This document shows, piece after piece, positions 43,570-55,849 of a stretch of DNA of 64,000 nt. Each line of letters begins with the position of its first letter. Positions within the stretch are counted from its first letter, which is position 1. The stretch is from Haematobia irritans (Eukaryota; Arthropoda; Insecta; Diptera; Muscidae), in the NCBI RefSeq assembly GCF_050003625.1, contig NC_134399.1, positions 154,250,473-154,314,472 on the forward strand, given 5' to 3'. The position numbers and the translations under genes were made by a program. The notes under the pieces were generated by a model. That model was not told the origin of the DNA. It saw only the letters and a list, made by a program, of their open reading frames with translations, and searched no databases.

Positions 43570-44207
43570 CCCTACGGGAATTTGGTGCAAATTGCCATTG
43601 ACGGACCTATCACAGAACTGGTACCTGTGCTCCAGTTAGTTGCAATTTTCACATTTATCCCCATTTTCAGGAAGCTCCGTTAGTGCTACGTTAGCTAACG
43701 AACTTTTAAACCGTACTATGGACATGTCTGTCATCTTGTCTATATATTCCATATGCCAGTTAGGAACTTAACTGCTAAAAAAAATTCATTTAAAGTTAAC
43801 CGGAGAGAAGATATTTCGATTTTACTTTCTGTTAACTGGGAGTTAAAGTCTAACGGAGATACATGAAAATGGCCGTTAGAGAAATAAAATTATCAGAATA
43901 ACCTTTTGTTCGATATATTTCAAAAGTTTTTTTTTTCATTTTGGGTTCGATTAGGAGCCCAAATTGAAAGAGATTTCTAAGAGTTTGTCCGAGACTGTTT
44001 ATGGGGTGCTCCTGCTAAATTGTCCCAGGAAGTGTCCTTTAGGACGAGTCCAAGACGCGTCCTAAAATGTATATTTACTCCGTCAATGACAAACCCATGT
44101 TAAAGTGGACGGTCCCTTCCATACGTTTTGACCAGAACTGGGACTGGTCCATACACACCAGAGACTAGTCCTGTACCAGTTCTGTGGTTGATCCATTTCC
44201 CGTAGGG
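43570..44207. mobile_element. TA-flanked TIR element H with nested family E
   Basis: Ends CCCTACGGGAATTTGGT and (inverted) CCCTACGGGAAATGGATC are flanked by TA (43,568 and 44,208). Both arms carry the ACAGAACTGGTAC word. Family E copy 3 sits inside at 43,659-43,872. No transposase. Confidence 0.7.
43659..43872 (+). repeat. TIR repeat family E, copy 3 (uninterrupted)
   Basis: CCCCATTTTCAGGAAGCTCC to CTAACGGAGATACATGAAAA then TGG. About 214 bp. This is the cleanest copy and the reference for the other two. Confidence 0.7.
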
Positions 44208-46033
44208 TAGTTCCACACTTTTCCCAGCAAAAAATTGAGAGTTGTTCTAAAGGCACAACTTTAAAAGCACTTCCAAAAATGTCGTCACAAAGAAGTTGAC
44301 TATTTTAACTACACAGGAAGTTATTTACTTCATTTTTTCATATTTTAATGCGTAATTTTTTGTTTTCTTTTTTCAAATAGTTCAAAAAAAGAGTAAGAAT
44401 AAATAAAATGGTACAAATTATTCAAATTTTGCCACAAAAATGCTAAATCGATTATAGAAAAATCGATAATATTTGAAAATATTCGAGGGGAAACGTTTCA
44501 AACAAGCGTTAGAATGCATTAAAAATCATAAAAAAGTATAAAAATTATTTATTTGAGAAAATATCACAACATTTTTAATTCACATTCAAAACACTGAATT
44601 CGGATCACACCTTAAGAAGTGATGCAAATTCATTGCAACGCTGTTGAAACGGTGGACATTCGTTCTATGACAAGTTCATATTACATTCATTCTCCGCCAA
44701 TTTTGTACCACTTCCAGACCCAAAAAGAACATTTTCACTTCTTTTTTGGCGACGCTTTTTTGCAGCATTATTAAGATATTAATTTATGAAAGAATAGTTT
44801 TAATATCAATTACTATTTTTTAATTAAATTGACTACACCAGACTAAACAAAATAACAAAGGAGCTTTAGTTATTCAACTAAATCATAAAGTTCAACCACA
44901 GCTTTATTTCATAAATATCAGACTTCTACCACAACCCAAGTAATGCGATTGCGCATGAAAGTCTTTAGTGGAACTTTGTGCGTTGTACGAGTATATACTT
45001 GTTTAATTTTTATAAAAATGTAAAATCGTAAATAGGTTTTCAAATTCTGGGGGGGCTAAAATTTTTCTGGGGGGTCTAAGCCCCCTTCACAGAGGCCTTC
45101 CTACGCTTATGGAGCTATATCTAAATCTGAACCGATGTCAACCAAATTTGGCACGCATAGCTACAATGCTAATTCTACTCCCTGTGCAAAATTTCAACTA
45201 ACTCGGAGTTAAAAATTGACCTCTGTGGTCATATGAGTGTAAATCGGGCGAAAGCTATATATGGTAGATATATCCAAATCTGAACCGATTTCATTTGGCA
45301 CGCATAGTTACAATGCTAATTCTACTCACTATGCAAAATTTCAACTAAATCAGAGTTAAAAATTGGCCTCTGTGGTCATATGAGTGTAAATCGGGCGAAA
45401 GCTATATATGGGAGATATATCCAAATCTGAACCGATTTCAACCAAATTTGGCACGCATAGTTACAATGCTAATTCTACTCCCTATGCAAAATTTCAATTA
45501 AATCGGAGCAAAAAATTGGCCTCTGTGGGCAAATGAGTGTAAATCGGGCGAAAGCTATATATGGGAGCTATATCTAAATCTGAACCGATTTGGCTGATAT
45601 TTTGGAAGTTTTTCGTGACTCATAAAATATTCGGATGTACGGAATTTGAGCAAGATCGGTTGATATACACGCCAATTATGACCAGATCGGCGAAAAATAT
45701 ATATGGCAGCTATATCTAAATCTGAACCGATTTTTTCCAAAATCAATAGGGATCGTCTTTAAGCCGCAATAGGACCCTATACAAGATTTTAGGACAATCG
45801 GACTAAAACTGCGAGCTGTACTTTGCACACAAAAGTACACCAACAGACAGACAGACAGACGGACATACAGACAGACAGACAGACAGAGAGACGGACATCG
45901 CTAAATCGACTCAGAATTTAATTCTAAGCCGATCCGTATACTAAAAGGTTTGTCCAGGATTACTCCTTCTTGGCGTTACATACAATTGCACAAACTTATT
46001 ATACCCTGTACCACAGTAGTGGTGAAGGGTATA

Positions 46034-47013
46034 AATATGGGAAACATTTAAATCTGAAGCAATTTTAAGGAAACTTCGCAAAAGTTTATTTATGATTTAA
46101 CGCTCGATATATATGTATTACAAGTTTAGGAAAATTAGAGTAATTTTTACAACTTTTCGACAAAGCAGTGGCGATTTTACAAGGAAAATGTTGATATTTT
46201 GACCATTTTTGTCGAAATCAGAAAAACATATATATGGGAGCTCTATCTAAATCTTAAACGATTTCAATCAAATTTGGGACACATGACTATATTACTAATT
46301 GTACTCCTAGTGCAAAATTTCAACCAAATTTGGCCAAAACTCTGGCTTCTGGGGCCATATAAGTGCATATCGGGCGAAAAATATATATGGAAGCTATATC
46401 TAAATCTGAACCGATTTCAATCAAATTTGGCACACATGACTATATTACTAATTGCACTCCTAGTGCAAAATTTCAACCAAATTGGGCCAAAACTCTGGCT
46501 TCTGGGGCCATATAAGTCCATATCGGGCGAAAGATATATATGGCAGTTATATCTAAATCTGAACCGATTTCAATCAAATTTTGCACACTTGACTATACGA
46601 CTAAGTGTTATGTTTGTACAAAATTTCAAGCAAATCTGTATAAAACTCTGGCTGCTGGGTACATATTAGTGCATATCGGGCGAAGGATATATGTGGGAGC
46701 TATATCTAAATCTAAACCGATTTCTTCAAAAATCAATAGGGTTCTATTCTGACCCAAATTAGGAACAAGTGCCAAATTTGAAGGCGATTGGACTTAAATT
46801 GCGACCTAGACTTTGATCACACAAATGTGTTCACAGACAGACGGACGGACGGATGGACGGATGGAAGGACAGACGGACATGGTTATATCGACTCAGGGAC
46901 CCACCCTGAACATTATTGCCAAAGACACCATGTGTCAATCTCGTCTCCTTCTGGGTGTTACAAACATATGCACTAACTTATAATACCCTGTTCCACAGTG
47001 TGCCGCAGGGTAT
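46034..47013 (+). mobile_element. HINE-like family A, copy 5 (headless tandem unit)
   Basis: Begins AATATGGGAAACATTTAAAT directly after the previous tail, carries four ATATATGGRAGCTATATC modules, a GACGGACGGACGGATGGACG tract, and the GTGTGCCGCAGGGTATA tail. Confidence 0.65.
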
Positions 47014-47977
47014 AAAAATATGGGAAACAATTAAATCTGAAGCAATTTTAAGGAAACTTCGCAAAAGTTTATTTATGATTTATCGCTCGATATATATGTA
47101 TTAGAAGTTTAGGAAAATTAGAGTCAGTTTTACAAGTTTTCGACTGAGCAGTGGCGATTTTACAAGGACTATACTACCAATTGTACTCCTTCAGCAAAAT
47201 TTCAAGCTAATCGGGAGAAAACTCTGGCTTCTGGGTCCCTATAAGTGCATATCGGGCGAAAGATATATATGGGAGCTATATCTAAAACTGAACCGATTTG
47301 GCTGATATTTTGCATGGTTTTCAAGATTCTTAAAATATTTGGATGTACGGTATTTCAAGAAAATCGGTTGATAAACACGCTAACTATGACCGCATCGGTG
47401 ATAAATATATATGGCAGCTATATTTAAATCTGAACCGATTTTTTCCAAAACCAATAGCGATTGTCTCTGTCCCAAGAAACGGCCCTATGCCAAATTTGAG
47501 GACGATCGGACTTAAATTGCGAGCTGTACACGCAGAGAAGGAATTTGATCACCTCAAACATATTTCAAGAGCAAAATATTATTTTTGTATGGTGACCATG
47601 TAACATGTTTGTCACTAAAATGTTATTTTCTCGTCAAATATAACCTGCTTGCCGAAATCGGATACATGATTTCCGAGAAAATAACATGGTTGCGAAAACC
47701 ATGTTACATGGTCACCACCCAAAAATAACATTTTGCTCTTAAAACATGTTTGAGATGATCATATTCCTTCTCTGGGTGTACTTTGTGCACAAAATTACAT
47801 ATACAGACAGACGGACGGACAGACAAACAGACAGACGGACATCGCTAAATCGACTCAGAATTTAATTCTAAGCCGATCGGTATACTAAATGATGGGTCTA
47901 TGACCACTATTTCTTGGCGTTACATACAAATGCACAAACTTATTATACCCTGTACCACAGTAGTGGTGAAGGGTATA
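47014..47977 (+). mobile_element. HINE-like family A, copy 6 (headless tandem unit) with foldback
   Basis: Same start as copy 5, two modules, an insertion at 47,529-47,778, then AGACAGACGGACGGACAGAC and the CCACAGTAGTGGTGAAGGGT tail. Copies 4, 5 and 6 form a head-to-tail series. Confidence 0.65.
47529..47778. mobile_element. Near-perfect palindromic MITE (250 bp)
   Basis: Arms of about 120 bp run from CACGCAGAGAAGGAATTTGA to the inverse ending TTCCTTCTCTGGGTG, flanked by TA on each side. Internal words GGTGACCATGTAACATG and AAAATGTTATTTTCTCG occur in both arms. The whole element can fold into one hairpin. Confidence 0.8.
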
Positions 47978-48115
47978 ATAAAGCATAATATGTTCTAACA
48001 TTTTAACATATATGTCCCAAACATGTTATGCTAGTTTATGAACATTATATGCTTGCACTTAAAAATAATGTGCTAAAAATTTGAGTTCCAAACATATAAT
48101 TTTTACACCGAAACG
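47978..48115 (+). repeat. Family D fragment
   Basis: TAACATATATGTCCCAAACA, TTATGAACATTATATGCTTG and TCCAAACATATAAT match the right part of the element at 42.4-43.4 kb. Confidence 0.6.
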
Positions 48116-48119
48116 TCCG

Positions 48120-49563
<1,444 letters not shown>

Positions 49564-49589
49564 GCGTGTATTTATAGACCTAAAATACC

Positions 49590-49835
49590 TCTAGTTTACC
49601 AATTACAAGAAATCAAATCGGAAGATCGGTCAATATGGGGGATATATCGAAAAATGAGCCGATATAACTCATCGTCGAACTTGACCTACACGTAGACAAA
49701 AGACGAGTTCGTTTCTGTGCGACAACTTCATTATTGAAGAGAGATATCGTCTTAGAATTACCCCCTGAACAAGAATATACCTAATATGTCATATAAAGTA
49801 TATTATACTTTATATGACGAATGACAAACTTATTA
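49590..49835 (+). repeat. HINE family C fragment
   Basis: CAAATCGGAAGATCGGTCAA, ATATGGGGGATATATCG, TTGACCTACACGTAGACAAA and a decayed tail ATATCGTCTTAGAATTACCC. Microsatellite and hairpin are lost. Confidence 0.5.
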
Positions 49836-50242
49836 CCCAGCACAGAAATAATTCAGCAGTAAGAGTTTAGCTGCGCTTTTTGGTGTACAATAAAGTAGGC
49901 AGTGCATCCACACTGCATGAATCGGTGGCAATAACGTAAACGAGAAATCAAATTAGTTATGATCATTCATTTACGTTATTGCAACCAATTCATACAGTAT
50001 AGATCTTTCATGCATTTAGTGCTGCTTTCCTTCACGCCAACAATCATATTCTCAAGATTATATATCACTTCTAGGCAACATTTCTATTAAAATGAGCAAT
50101 TATATCAGTGCTATGTAGAAGCTGCTGTAAATCGGGACATCGCCCACAAAATCAGCGCTGATTCGGTTGTTTTGTAAGCAGTTGGTACTGCCTCTCTCTC
50201 CCTTACAATCCTGCTGAAATAGTGCTCCATTTTTTTGCTGGG
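49836..50242. mobile_element. Candidate TIR element with CCCAGCA ends
   Basis: CCCAGCACAGAAATAATTC opens and GAAATAGTGCTCCATTTTTT then TGCTGGG closes. An internal inverted repeat GGCAATAACGTAAA/TTTACGTTATTGC spans 49,929-49,990. No ORF. Confidence 0.55.
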
Positions 50243-50269
50243 CATAACGCCATCATCATTTTCTGGTGG

Positions 50270-50480
50270 TTGGTATAACAATAATGCGCATCACGTACCA
50301 AATTTCGGCCGGATTGCTTGAAATGTATATTGCAATGACCCATTTGTAACATCATCTGACCTACAATTATTAGAACTACTTGTGCAAAGTTTCAAAATGA
50401 AAGTTTGTTGAGTTCGACTCATAATTTTTATATATACTTTTTGGAGTGTTGGCCGAATATTTCGATGCGTAACGGAATGA
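50270..50480 (+). repeat. HINE family B fragment
   Basis: GCATCACGTACCAAATTTCG, ACTTGTGCAAAGTTTCAAA and TTCGATGCGTAACGGAATGA are tail-proximal family B pieces, much shortened. Confidence 0.5.
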
Positions 50481-50562
50481 CTATATTTAGGGAAAATTAT
50501 TCAAACACCTTCTCAAATTTTTTATTGACAAACAAAACTTCCTTTTTATCGCACTATATTTT

Positions 50563-50568
50563 ATTAAA
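50563..50568 (-). terminator. Polyadenylation signal for secreted gene 3
   Basis: AATAAA on minus about 145 nt after the stop codon, followed by A/T-rich sequence. No closer AATAAA was found. Confidence 0.4.
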
Positions 50569-50713
50569 ATGTTTTTACATTTCACTAATACTATATCATT
50601 TTTACAATTTACAAAAATACAAAAAAAACACTTTGGTATTTATCTCAGCTAGACACAAATATATGGCTATCGCCACTCATCATTAATATAAAAACTTTTC
50701 ACAAAAATGTTAT

Positions 50714-51222
50714 TTACTTTCTTAACTTTTTGCAAATACCCAAAGCATCCAATATATGACCATGACCACACTCTTGATCGGCTTTCAGTATATCAGGATT
50801 GATCATTTCCACATTTTCGGCAAAGAATTTCTTATCCTTATTGTTTGTTGTATGTTCATGAGAATCTCCACTCAAACGTTCCTTAAAATCATGGAATTTC
50901 GTTTCAATTGTAGATCCAAGTCCTTGGACTTCTCTTTGAGTTTCTTGAAGCCTTCGGCGACATCGTCTCCCCACTGTTTGGATTTCTCTTTGACACTGTC
51001 CCCAATATTGCTGGCTGTCTTTTTAACTTTACAACCCCAGTCTTTAAGAGTATCTTTAACTTTATCTCCAGTATCTTCAGAGCTGGCCACTTTAGGGCCT
51101 AATCCGGGAATATCCGAAAGTTTTGGTAATTTTTGTTCATCACAATCCAATAAATCTGCATTAACGGCAAAAGCCCCCAATGCCAATAGTAGAGCTGTTG
51201 TATAGAAAATTTGATGTTTCAT
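50714..51222 (-). pseudogene. Secreted four-cysteine helical protein with a one-base frameshift (gene 3 of 3)
   Basis: The ATG at 51,222 opens a signal peptide (residues 1-22, cleavage after VNA) and a mature start DLLDCDEQKL. Cysteines are at 27 and 64, followed by the charged helix GFKKLKEKSKDLD. Near 50,903-50,907 one base is missing relative to the 41-kb gene. The frame then continues one register over with TKFHDFKERLS and the C-terminal QECGHGHILDALGIC, ending at a TAA at 50,714. Identity to gene 2 is high along the whole length, and nothing else is broken. It may therefore be a very young pseudogene, a null allele or a sequencing error. A good core promoter stands upstream. The opposite orientation to gene 2 implies an inverted duplication or later inversion. 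Confidence 0.8.
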
Positions 51223-51354
51223 TTTGATCACCTTGTTGCACTCAACTTTGATCAAAATAAAGAAGGGCGGATTGTTAAGTTTTTCTTTTTTTTGTTTTGG
51301 GGAGACAGTCGAGTTTCTTTTGATGTGTGCGATTTCGTTGGCTATTCGCGAAAT

Positions 51355-51401
51355 ACTGATTTCGTTATGTTAGCTTTGTGTAAAGTCGACACTTTATTTA
51401 T
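51355..51401 (-). promoter_or_regulatory. Core promoter of secreted gene 3
   Basis: On minus, AAATAAATAAAG (about 51,389-51,401) lies about 33 bp before the arthropod initiator ATCAGTATT (about 51,355). It gives a leader of about 135 nt. The spacing is canonical for TATA plus Inr. Confidence 0.5.
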
Positions 51402-51469
51402 TTGCCTTCAAACGATTTCATTTGTCGTTTGACAAATTTTGCAGTTTTTGTTGTATGATTTAGGCTTTA

Positions 51470-52012
51470 ATTAAATCAAGAATAATAATAATAAAGAATG
51501 CTACCTCGATCTCTCGCTCGCTCTCTCTCTCTCTTCTCCACCACCACCGTAGCATTTCAACCTCAACGAGTCAACATATTTTTGTATATAGTGATGGCTA
51601 GTGCGTCATAGCCCAGCTATAGAAGGAAATTATTACAGTCGATTGTCTTCTTTGTGTTTGACAATGCTATTGTTGTTGTGAATCTCTCACACAGAGTAAA
51701 CAGAGATATTCTCACTTGTGAACTTTTGTTGTTCATCGTGTTGTAAGTTTGACACTTTAGTGCTTTTGTTATTTTTTCCACCGCCATCATCCTCACTTTT
51801 TTTAATCAAGCGTTATACTCGTGTCGTATCTTACGAATTAAGTGTCTCGTGAATTCGTTGTAAGACTATAATAAACAGTGGGACGAATTAAAACAAGAGT
51901 TTGATTGCAATATGCATTCATTGCATCACGATTGTGCACGACCGGAAAACTTGCTTATACCATCCGCCATTACATGAAGATAACTAGTTCTGAAATTAAC
52001 TTTTTTGAAACA
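51470..52012. other. Single-copy-looking upstream interval
   Basis: Contains a CT-rich tract (CTCTCGCTCGCTCTCTCTC, about 51,512) and CCACCACCACC. No ORF, no TIR and no LTR pair is seen. This region could hold distal regulation of the 51-kb gene. Confidence 0.4.
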
Positions 52013-52284
52013 GTTAAGAGCAGGGCTGCCAATTTTGCCGATTTTTTACTCAAAAATTAACAAATTCCGATTTTCCGATTTTTGCCCCAAACGATATTAG
52101 CTCAGTTAAAAAATATGGGCTAGAATCAGTTTGTTTACACATTTAGAGCCATCAAACGAGAGAATACATTTGAGAATAGTCAGATGGAGAAATTGCAAGT
52201 TTTTGCTAGAGATTTCATACATATAGGAGCTATACCTCACTTTACATCTACAGTATTAGTATCACGGTTGCCACTCGTGCCAAA

Positions 52285-53870
52285 AATAATCCACCAAAAT
52301 TTGAAGAAAATGCTATAAAAAATCGACCAAATTACAAAAATATCTTGAAGTTGTTGATCAAATTTTTGTGGGTAGTATATATAAAAATTTTGTTTTACTC
52401 GAAAGAAATGTTTTATATGGAATTTATAAAAAAATTTGTTAAAAATTTATTACTACAGAAAAAGTTGTCAAAATGTTATTTCTATAGAAATTTTTTTTCA
52501 AAATTTTATTTCTATAGAAGTTTTTTTCAAAATTTTATTACTATAGAAAATTTTGTTAAAATTTTATTTCTATAGAAAATTTTGTTAAAATTGTATTTCT
52601 ATCGAAAATTTTGTTAAAATTTTATTTCTACAGAAAAGTTGTCAAAATTGTATTTCTATAGAAAATTTCGGCAAAATTTTAGTTCTAAAGAAAATTTTGT
52701 CAAAATTTTATTTCTATAGAAAATTTTGTCAAAATTTTATTTCTATAGAAAATTTTGTCAAAATTTTATTTCTATAGAAAATTTTTATCAAAATTTTATT
52801 TCTATAGAATATTTTGTCAAAATTGTATTTCAATAAAAAATGTTGTCAACATTTTATTTCTATAGAGAATTTTGTCAAAATTGTATTTCTAAAGAAAATT
52901 TTGTCAAAATTGTATTTCTATAGAAAATTTTTGTCAAAATTTTATTTCTATAGAAAATTTTGTAAAAATTTTATTTCTATAGAAAATTTTGTCAAAATTT
53001 TAGTTCTATAGAAAATTTTGTCAAAATTTTAGTTCTATAGAAAATTTCGGCAAAATTTTAGTTCTATAGAAAATTTCGGCAAAATTTTAGTTCTATAGAA
53101 AATTTTGTCAAAATTTTATTTCTATAGAAAAGTTTGTCAAAATTTTATTTCTAAAGAAAATTTTGTCAAAATTTTATTTCTATAGAATATTTTGTCAAAA
53201 TTGTATTTCAATAAAAAATGTTGTCAACATTTTATTTCTATAGAATATTTTGTCAAAATTGTATTTCAATAAAAAATGTTGTCAACATTTTATTTCTATA
53301 GAGAATTTTGTCAAAATTGTATTTCTAAAGAAAATTTTGTCAAAATTGTATTTCTATAGAAAATTTTGTAAAAATTTTATTTCTATAGAAAATTTTGTAA
53401 AAATTTTATTTCTATAGAAAATTTTGTCAAAATTTTATTTCTATAGAAAATTTTGTCAAAATTTTATTTCTATAGAAAATTTTGTCAAAATTTTATTTCT
53501 ATAGAAAATTTTGTCAAAATTTTATTTCTATAGAAAATTTTGTCAAAATTTTATTTCTATAGAAAATTTTGTCAAAATTTTATTTCTATAGAAAACTTTG
53601 TCAAAATTTTATTTCTACAGAAAATTTTGTCAAAATTTTATTACTATAGAAAATTTTGTCAAAATTTTATTTCTATAGAGAATTTTGTCAAAATTTTTAT
53701 AAAAAAAAATTTTATAAAAAATTTAGAAAACTTTCTCAAGCCTTTATATCTGAAGAAAATTTTTCTATAGTAAATTCTTGCAAAAATGCATTTCTATGAA
53801 CATTTTTGCAAAATTGTATTTCTAAGAAAATTTTGCAAAATTTAACTTTTAATAAAATTTTGCAAATTGT
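52285..53870 (+). repeat. 29-bp satellite array S8
   Basis: More than 50 units of GTCAAAATTTTATTTCTATA plus GAAAATTTT, flanked on the left by TCACGGTTGCCACTCGTGCC. A block of about 290 bp (52,800 region and 53,190-53,330) is repeated with the same private variants (ATTGTATTTCAATAAAAAAT), indicating segmental duplication within the array. Confidence 0.95.
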
Positions 53871-54034
53871 CAAATTTTGGAAAATCGGGCAACACATATG
53901 TATATATTAAAGATCTTTATTTTTATTTTTAAATAAAAAACTTACTGAAGTGAAACTATATATTAAAAAAAAAAAATTATATTATTTATTGAATTGCATA
54001 GCATTACATAAAAATGTTTTTTTTTTTTTTAAAT

Positions 54035-54475
54035 TTTATTTTTATACAAGACTGAATTCATTATGATTTTGTTGTTGAAATGCATAGTTGTGTTAATTTT
54101 CTGTTCTTTATATGAAATAAATATTTATGTTTTTTACCAAAAAATTAGTTTGGTTTTAATATTATTAACAATGCAGATTTTTTGACGATTTTTAAAATGG
54201 AGGTGACGATTATGACGATTTTTTCGGAAAAAAGTGACGATTATTCTTTTTTTTTATTTTTTTTTTTATACAAGACTGAATTCATTATGATTTTGTTGTT
54301 GAAATGCATAGTTGTGTTAATTTTCTGTTCTTTATATGAAATAAATATTTATGTTTTCTACCAAAAAATTAGTTTGGTTTTAATATTATTAACAATGCAG
54401 ATTTTTTGACGATTTTTAAAATGGAGGTGACGATTATGACGATTTTTACGGAAAAAGTGACGATTATTCTTGAAA
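54035..54475 (+). repeat. Tandem duplication of about 228 bp inside the hAT
   Basis: Two nearly identical copies start TTTTTATACAAGACTGAATT (54,040 and 54,268) and run to GTGACGATTATTCTT. They differ at only a few positions, so the duplication is recent. It duplicated the right subterminal region. Confidence 0.85.
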
Positions 54476-54593
54476 TTTTATTGGCAGCCCTGGTTAAGAG
54501 CCAAACAACTCCTCTCCCAACTACGTGTAACGCAAGTTTGGCCAGGTCGAATCATATGTCCGCTCCACCATGGATTACCAACAAAGTTTAAAG

Positions 54594-54770
54594 GGTGATT
54601 TTTCAGCTATTATATTTTGGACAAACACTGATTTTAATACCTGAAGTACGATTCGCGTTTTGTTTCTCTGTCAAACATCTCCAGTTTGGCCTATAATTTC
54701 ACCATGAATCGTCTTACAAACGAACAAAGTTTCCGAATTATTGAATTTTATTATCTAAATGCGTGATCTG
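54594..54770 (+). pseudogene. mariner 5' end relic
   Basis: AAAGGGTGATTTTTCAGC is followed about 110 bp later by an ATG frame MNRLTNEQSFRIIEFYY, the N-terminal start of mariner-type transposases. It stops after about 20 codons at the junction with another repeat. The type resembles the C-terminal relic at 23.5-23.8 kb. Confidence 0.6.
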
Positions 54771-55005
54771 CACCCAGAGAAGGAATATGGGCGCCTCCCA
54801 GAGAAAAATGTTGTTTTTGGACGGATTTCAGATTTCGACCAGCATTTTATGTTTGGCGAGAAAGGAACGTCATTGCGGCAAAAATGTTAGGGGGTTCTCT
54901 GGGTTTTGAGTGTGTGTCAAAGTTGGAGCAAGCGGACTGATAATTTGATGTGCATTCACGATCAATATTTGCATGAAATAATCTTCTAAGATTAAATTAT
55001 ATGCA
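54771..55005. other. Repeat fragment and noncoding interval
   Basis: CACCCAGAGAAGGAATATG is the end motif of the palindromic MITE at 47.5 kb; the rest to 54,920 (GGGGTTCTCTGGGTTTTGAG) may be its other end. No coding signal. Confidence 0.35.
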
Positions 55006-55250
55006 CGGACGAAAAAGTCTGTTTTTCAAATTATATGTTTGGAACTCAAAATTTTTAAGACAATATTTTTAAGTGCAAGCATATAATGTTCATAAACTAG
55101 CATAACATGTGTGGGACATATATGTTAATATGTTAGAACACATTATGTTTGGGACATTAAATGTATATAAATATAATATGCTTGGTTGCAAACATATATT
55201 AATTTAGAGAATAGCCTATAAACATATATGTATTTAGAAAGAGAGACGTA
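55006..55250 (-). repeat. Family D fragment
   Basis: CACGGACGAAAAAGTCTG followed by inverse copies of CCAAACATATAATG-type words. Matches 43,200-43,430 in the opposite orientation. Confidence 0.6.
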
Positions 55251-55439
55251 CACGCAAAAAAATAATTCTTTTCTCCCAAACGAAATTTTAGACAAACAAA
55301 GTTCGTTTTTCATTTGCTTTTCGCTGTAAGGAAGTGTATTTGGATGAAAAGTATATACTTTTTGTGATAAACGTTTATTCTTTTCCAGGATGTAAAAACA
55401 ATTTCATAAAGACAAACTCAAACAAAAAACATTATTTTC

Positions 55440-55650
55440 TTGCTAATTGCATTTTGCTTAACATCTTTCTCACATCGACGGGGTTTTTTAGTTCTTAACA
55501 CCTTTTCCTGTAATACCAACAATGTAGAAGAAATTATACGATTTTATAAATTTTTAAAATTTTTTTACCTTACGCCTGGACGGAGAATCGAACCGCGTAC
55601 CATGTACTTTGTTAGCCAACACCCTAACCACTGAGCTATGTACCTGTTAT
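55440..55650 (-). mobile_element. tRNA-derived SINE, family 2, better copy
   Basis: On minus, box A TAGCTCAGTGG (55,628-55,638) and box B GGTTCGATTCT (55,584-55,594) are 33 bp apart, as in a tRNA, followed by a unique body shared with 42,880-43,110. Acceptor-stem halves do not pair, so it is not a functional tRNA gene. Confidence 0.65.
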
Positions 55651-55764
55651 GGTCATCAATAGATAAATATCCATATAAGTTATATTTATATAGCATAGCG
55701 CCGTGGGCGCCGCACCACGAACCAAATAAACAAACTTTATTTAACAGAAACAAACATTTAGTTT

Positions 55765-55849
55765 GGCGCCGTGGAGCAGTGGTTGCTACGTCCGACTTGC
55801 ATGCCAAGGGTCGTGGGTTCGATCCCTGCTTCGACCAAAGTTTTTTTTT
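55765..55849 (+). ncRNA. tRNA-like Pol III unit
   Basis: Box A TGGAGCAGTGG (55,772-55,782) and box B GGTTCGATCCC (55,816-55,826) are followed by CTGCTTCGACCAAAG and a T9 terminator. The 3' half is nearly identical to the head of SINE family 1. It has no SINE body, so it is either a head-only derivative or the ancestor of the SINE. Confidence 0.5.

Larger units (their letters stand above)
42421..45111. mobile_element. Insert G: element with CATTAGCGTAG ends holding further insertions
   Basis: Left end CATTAGCGTAGCTAGACAAT; right end inverse CCATAAGCGTAGGAAGGCCT. Motifs GGGCTATAGCCCCCCTAGCT (43,436) and GGGGGGTCTAAGCCCCCTTC (45,058) belong to it. It contains element D (about 42,446-43,432) and element H (43,570-44,207). 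44,210-44,990 shows no recognisable gene. Confidence 0.55.
41963..46033 (+). mobile_element. HINE-like family A, copy 4, split by a 2.7-kb insert
   Basis: The head runs from ACAAGTAAGGAAAGTCTAAA (41,963) to ATATATATGGGAGCTATA (about 42,420). The body resumes GGAGCTATATCTAAATCTGA at 45,112 and runs through four modules and an ACAGACAGACAGACGGAC tract (45,846) to a tail hairpin CCCTGTACCACAGTAGTGG then GAAGGGTATA. The tail differs from the GTGTGGCGCAGGGTATA type of copies 1 and 3. Confidence 0.7.
52021..54492. mobile_element. hAT element carrying a 29-bp satellite array
   Basis: TIR CAGGGCTGCCAAT and inverse ATTGGCAGCCCTG are flanked by an exact 8-bp duplication GTTAAGAG (52,013-52,020 and 54,493-54,500). 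Subterminal GACGATTTTT/GATTTTTTAC-type words occur near both ends. The interior contains a HINE-type satellite and a tandem duplication. No transposase remains. Confidence 0.8.

Noticed and set aside
51470..52012. Solo LTR between the 51-kb gene and the hAT
   Set aside because: No TG...CA ends with a matching 4-6 bp duplication, no primer-binding site and no second copy in the window.
55573..55645. Functional tRNA gene
   Set aside because: A and B boxes are present but the acceptor stem does not pair and a SINE body follows.
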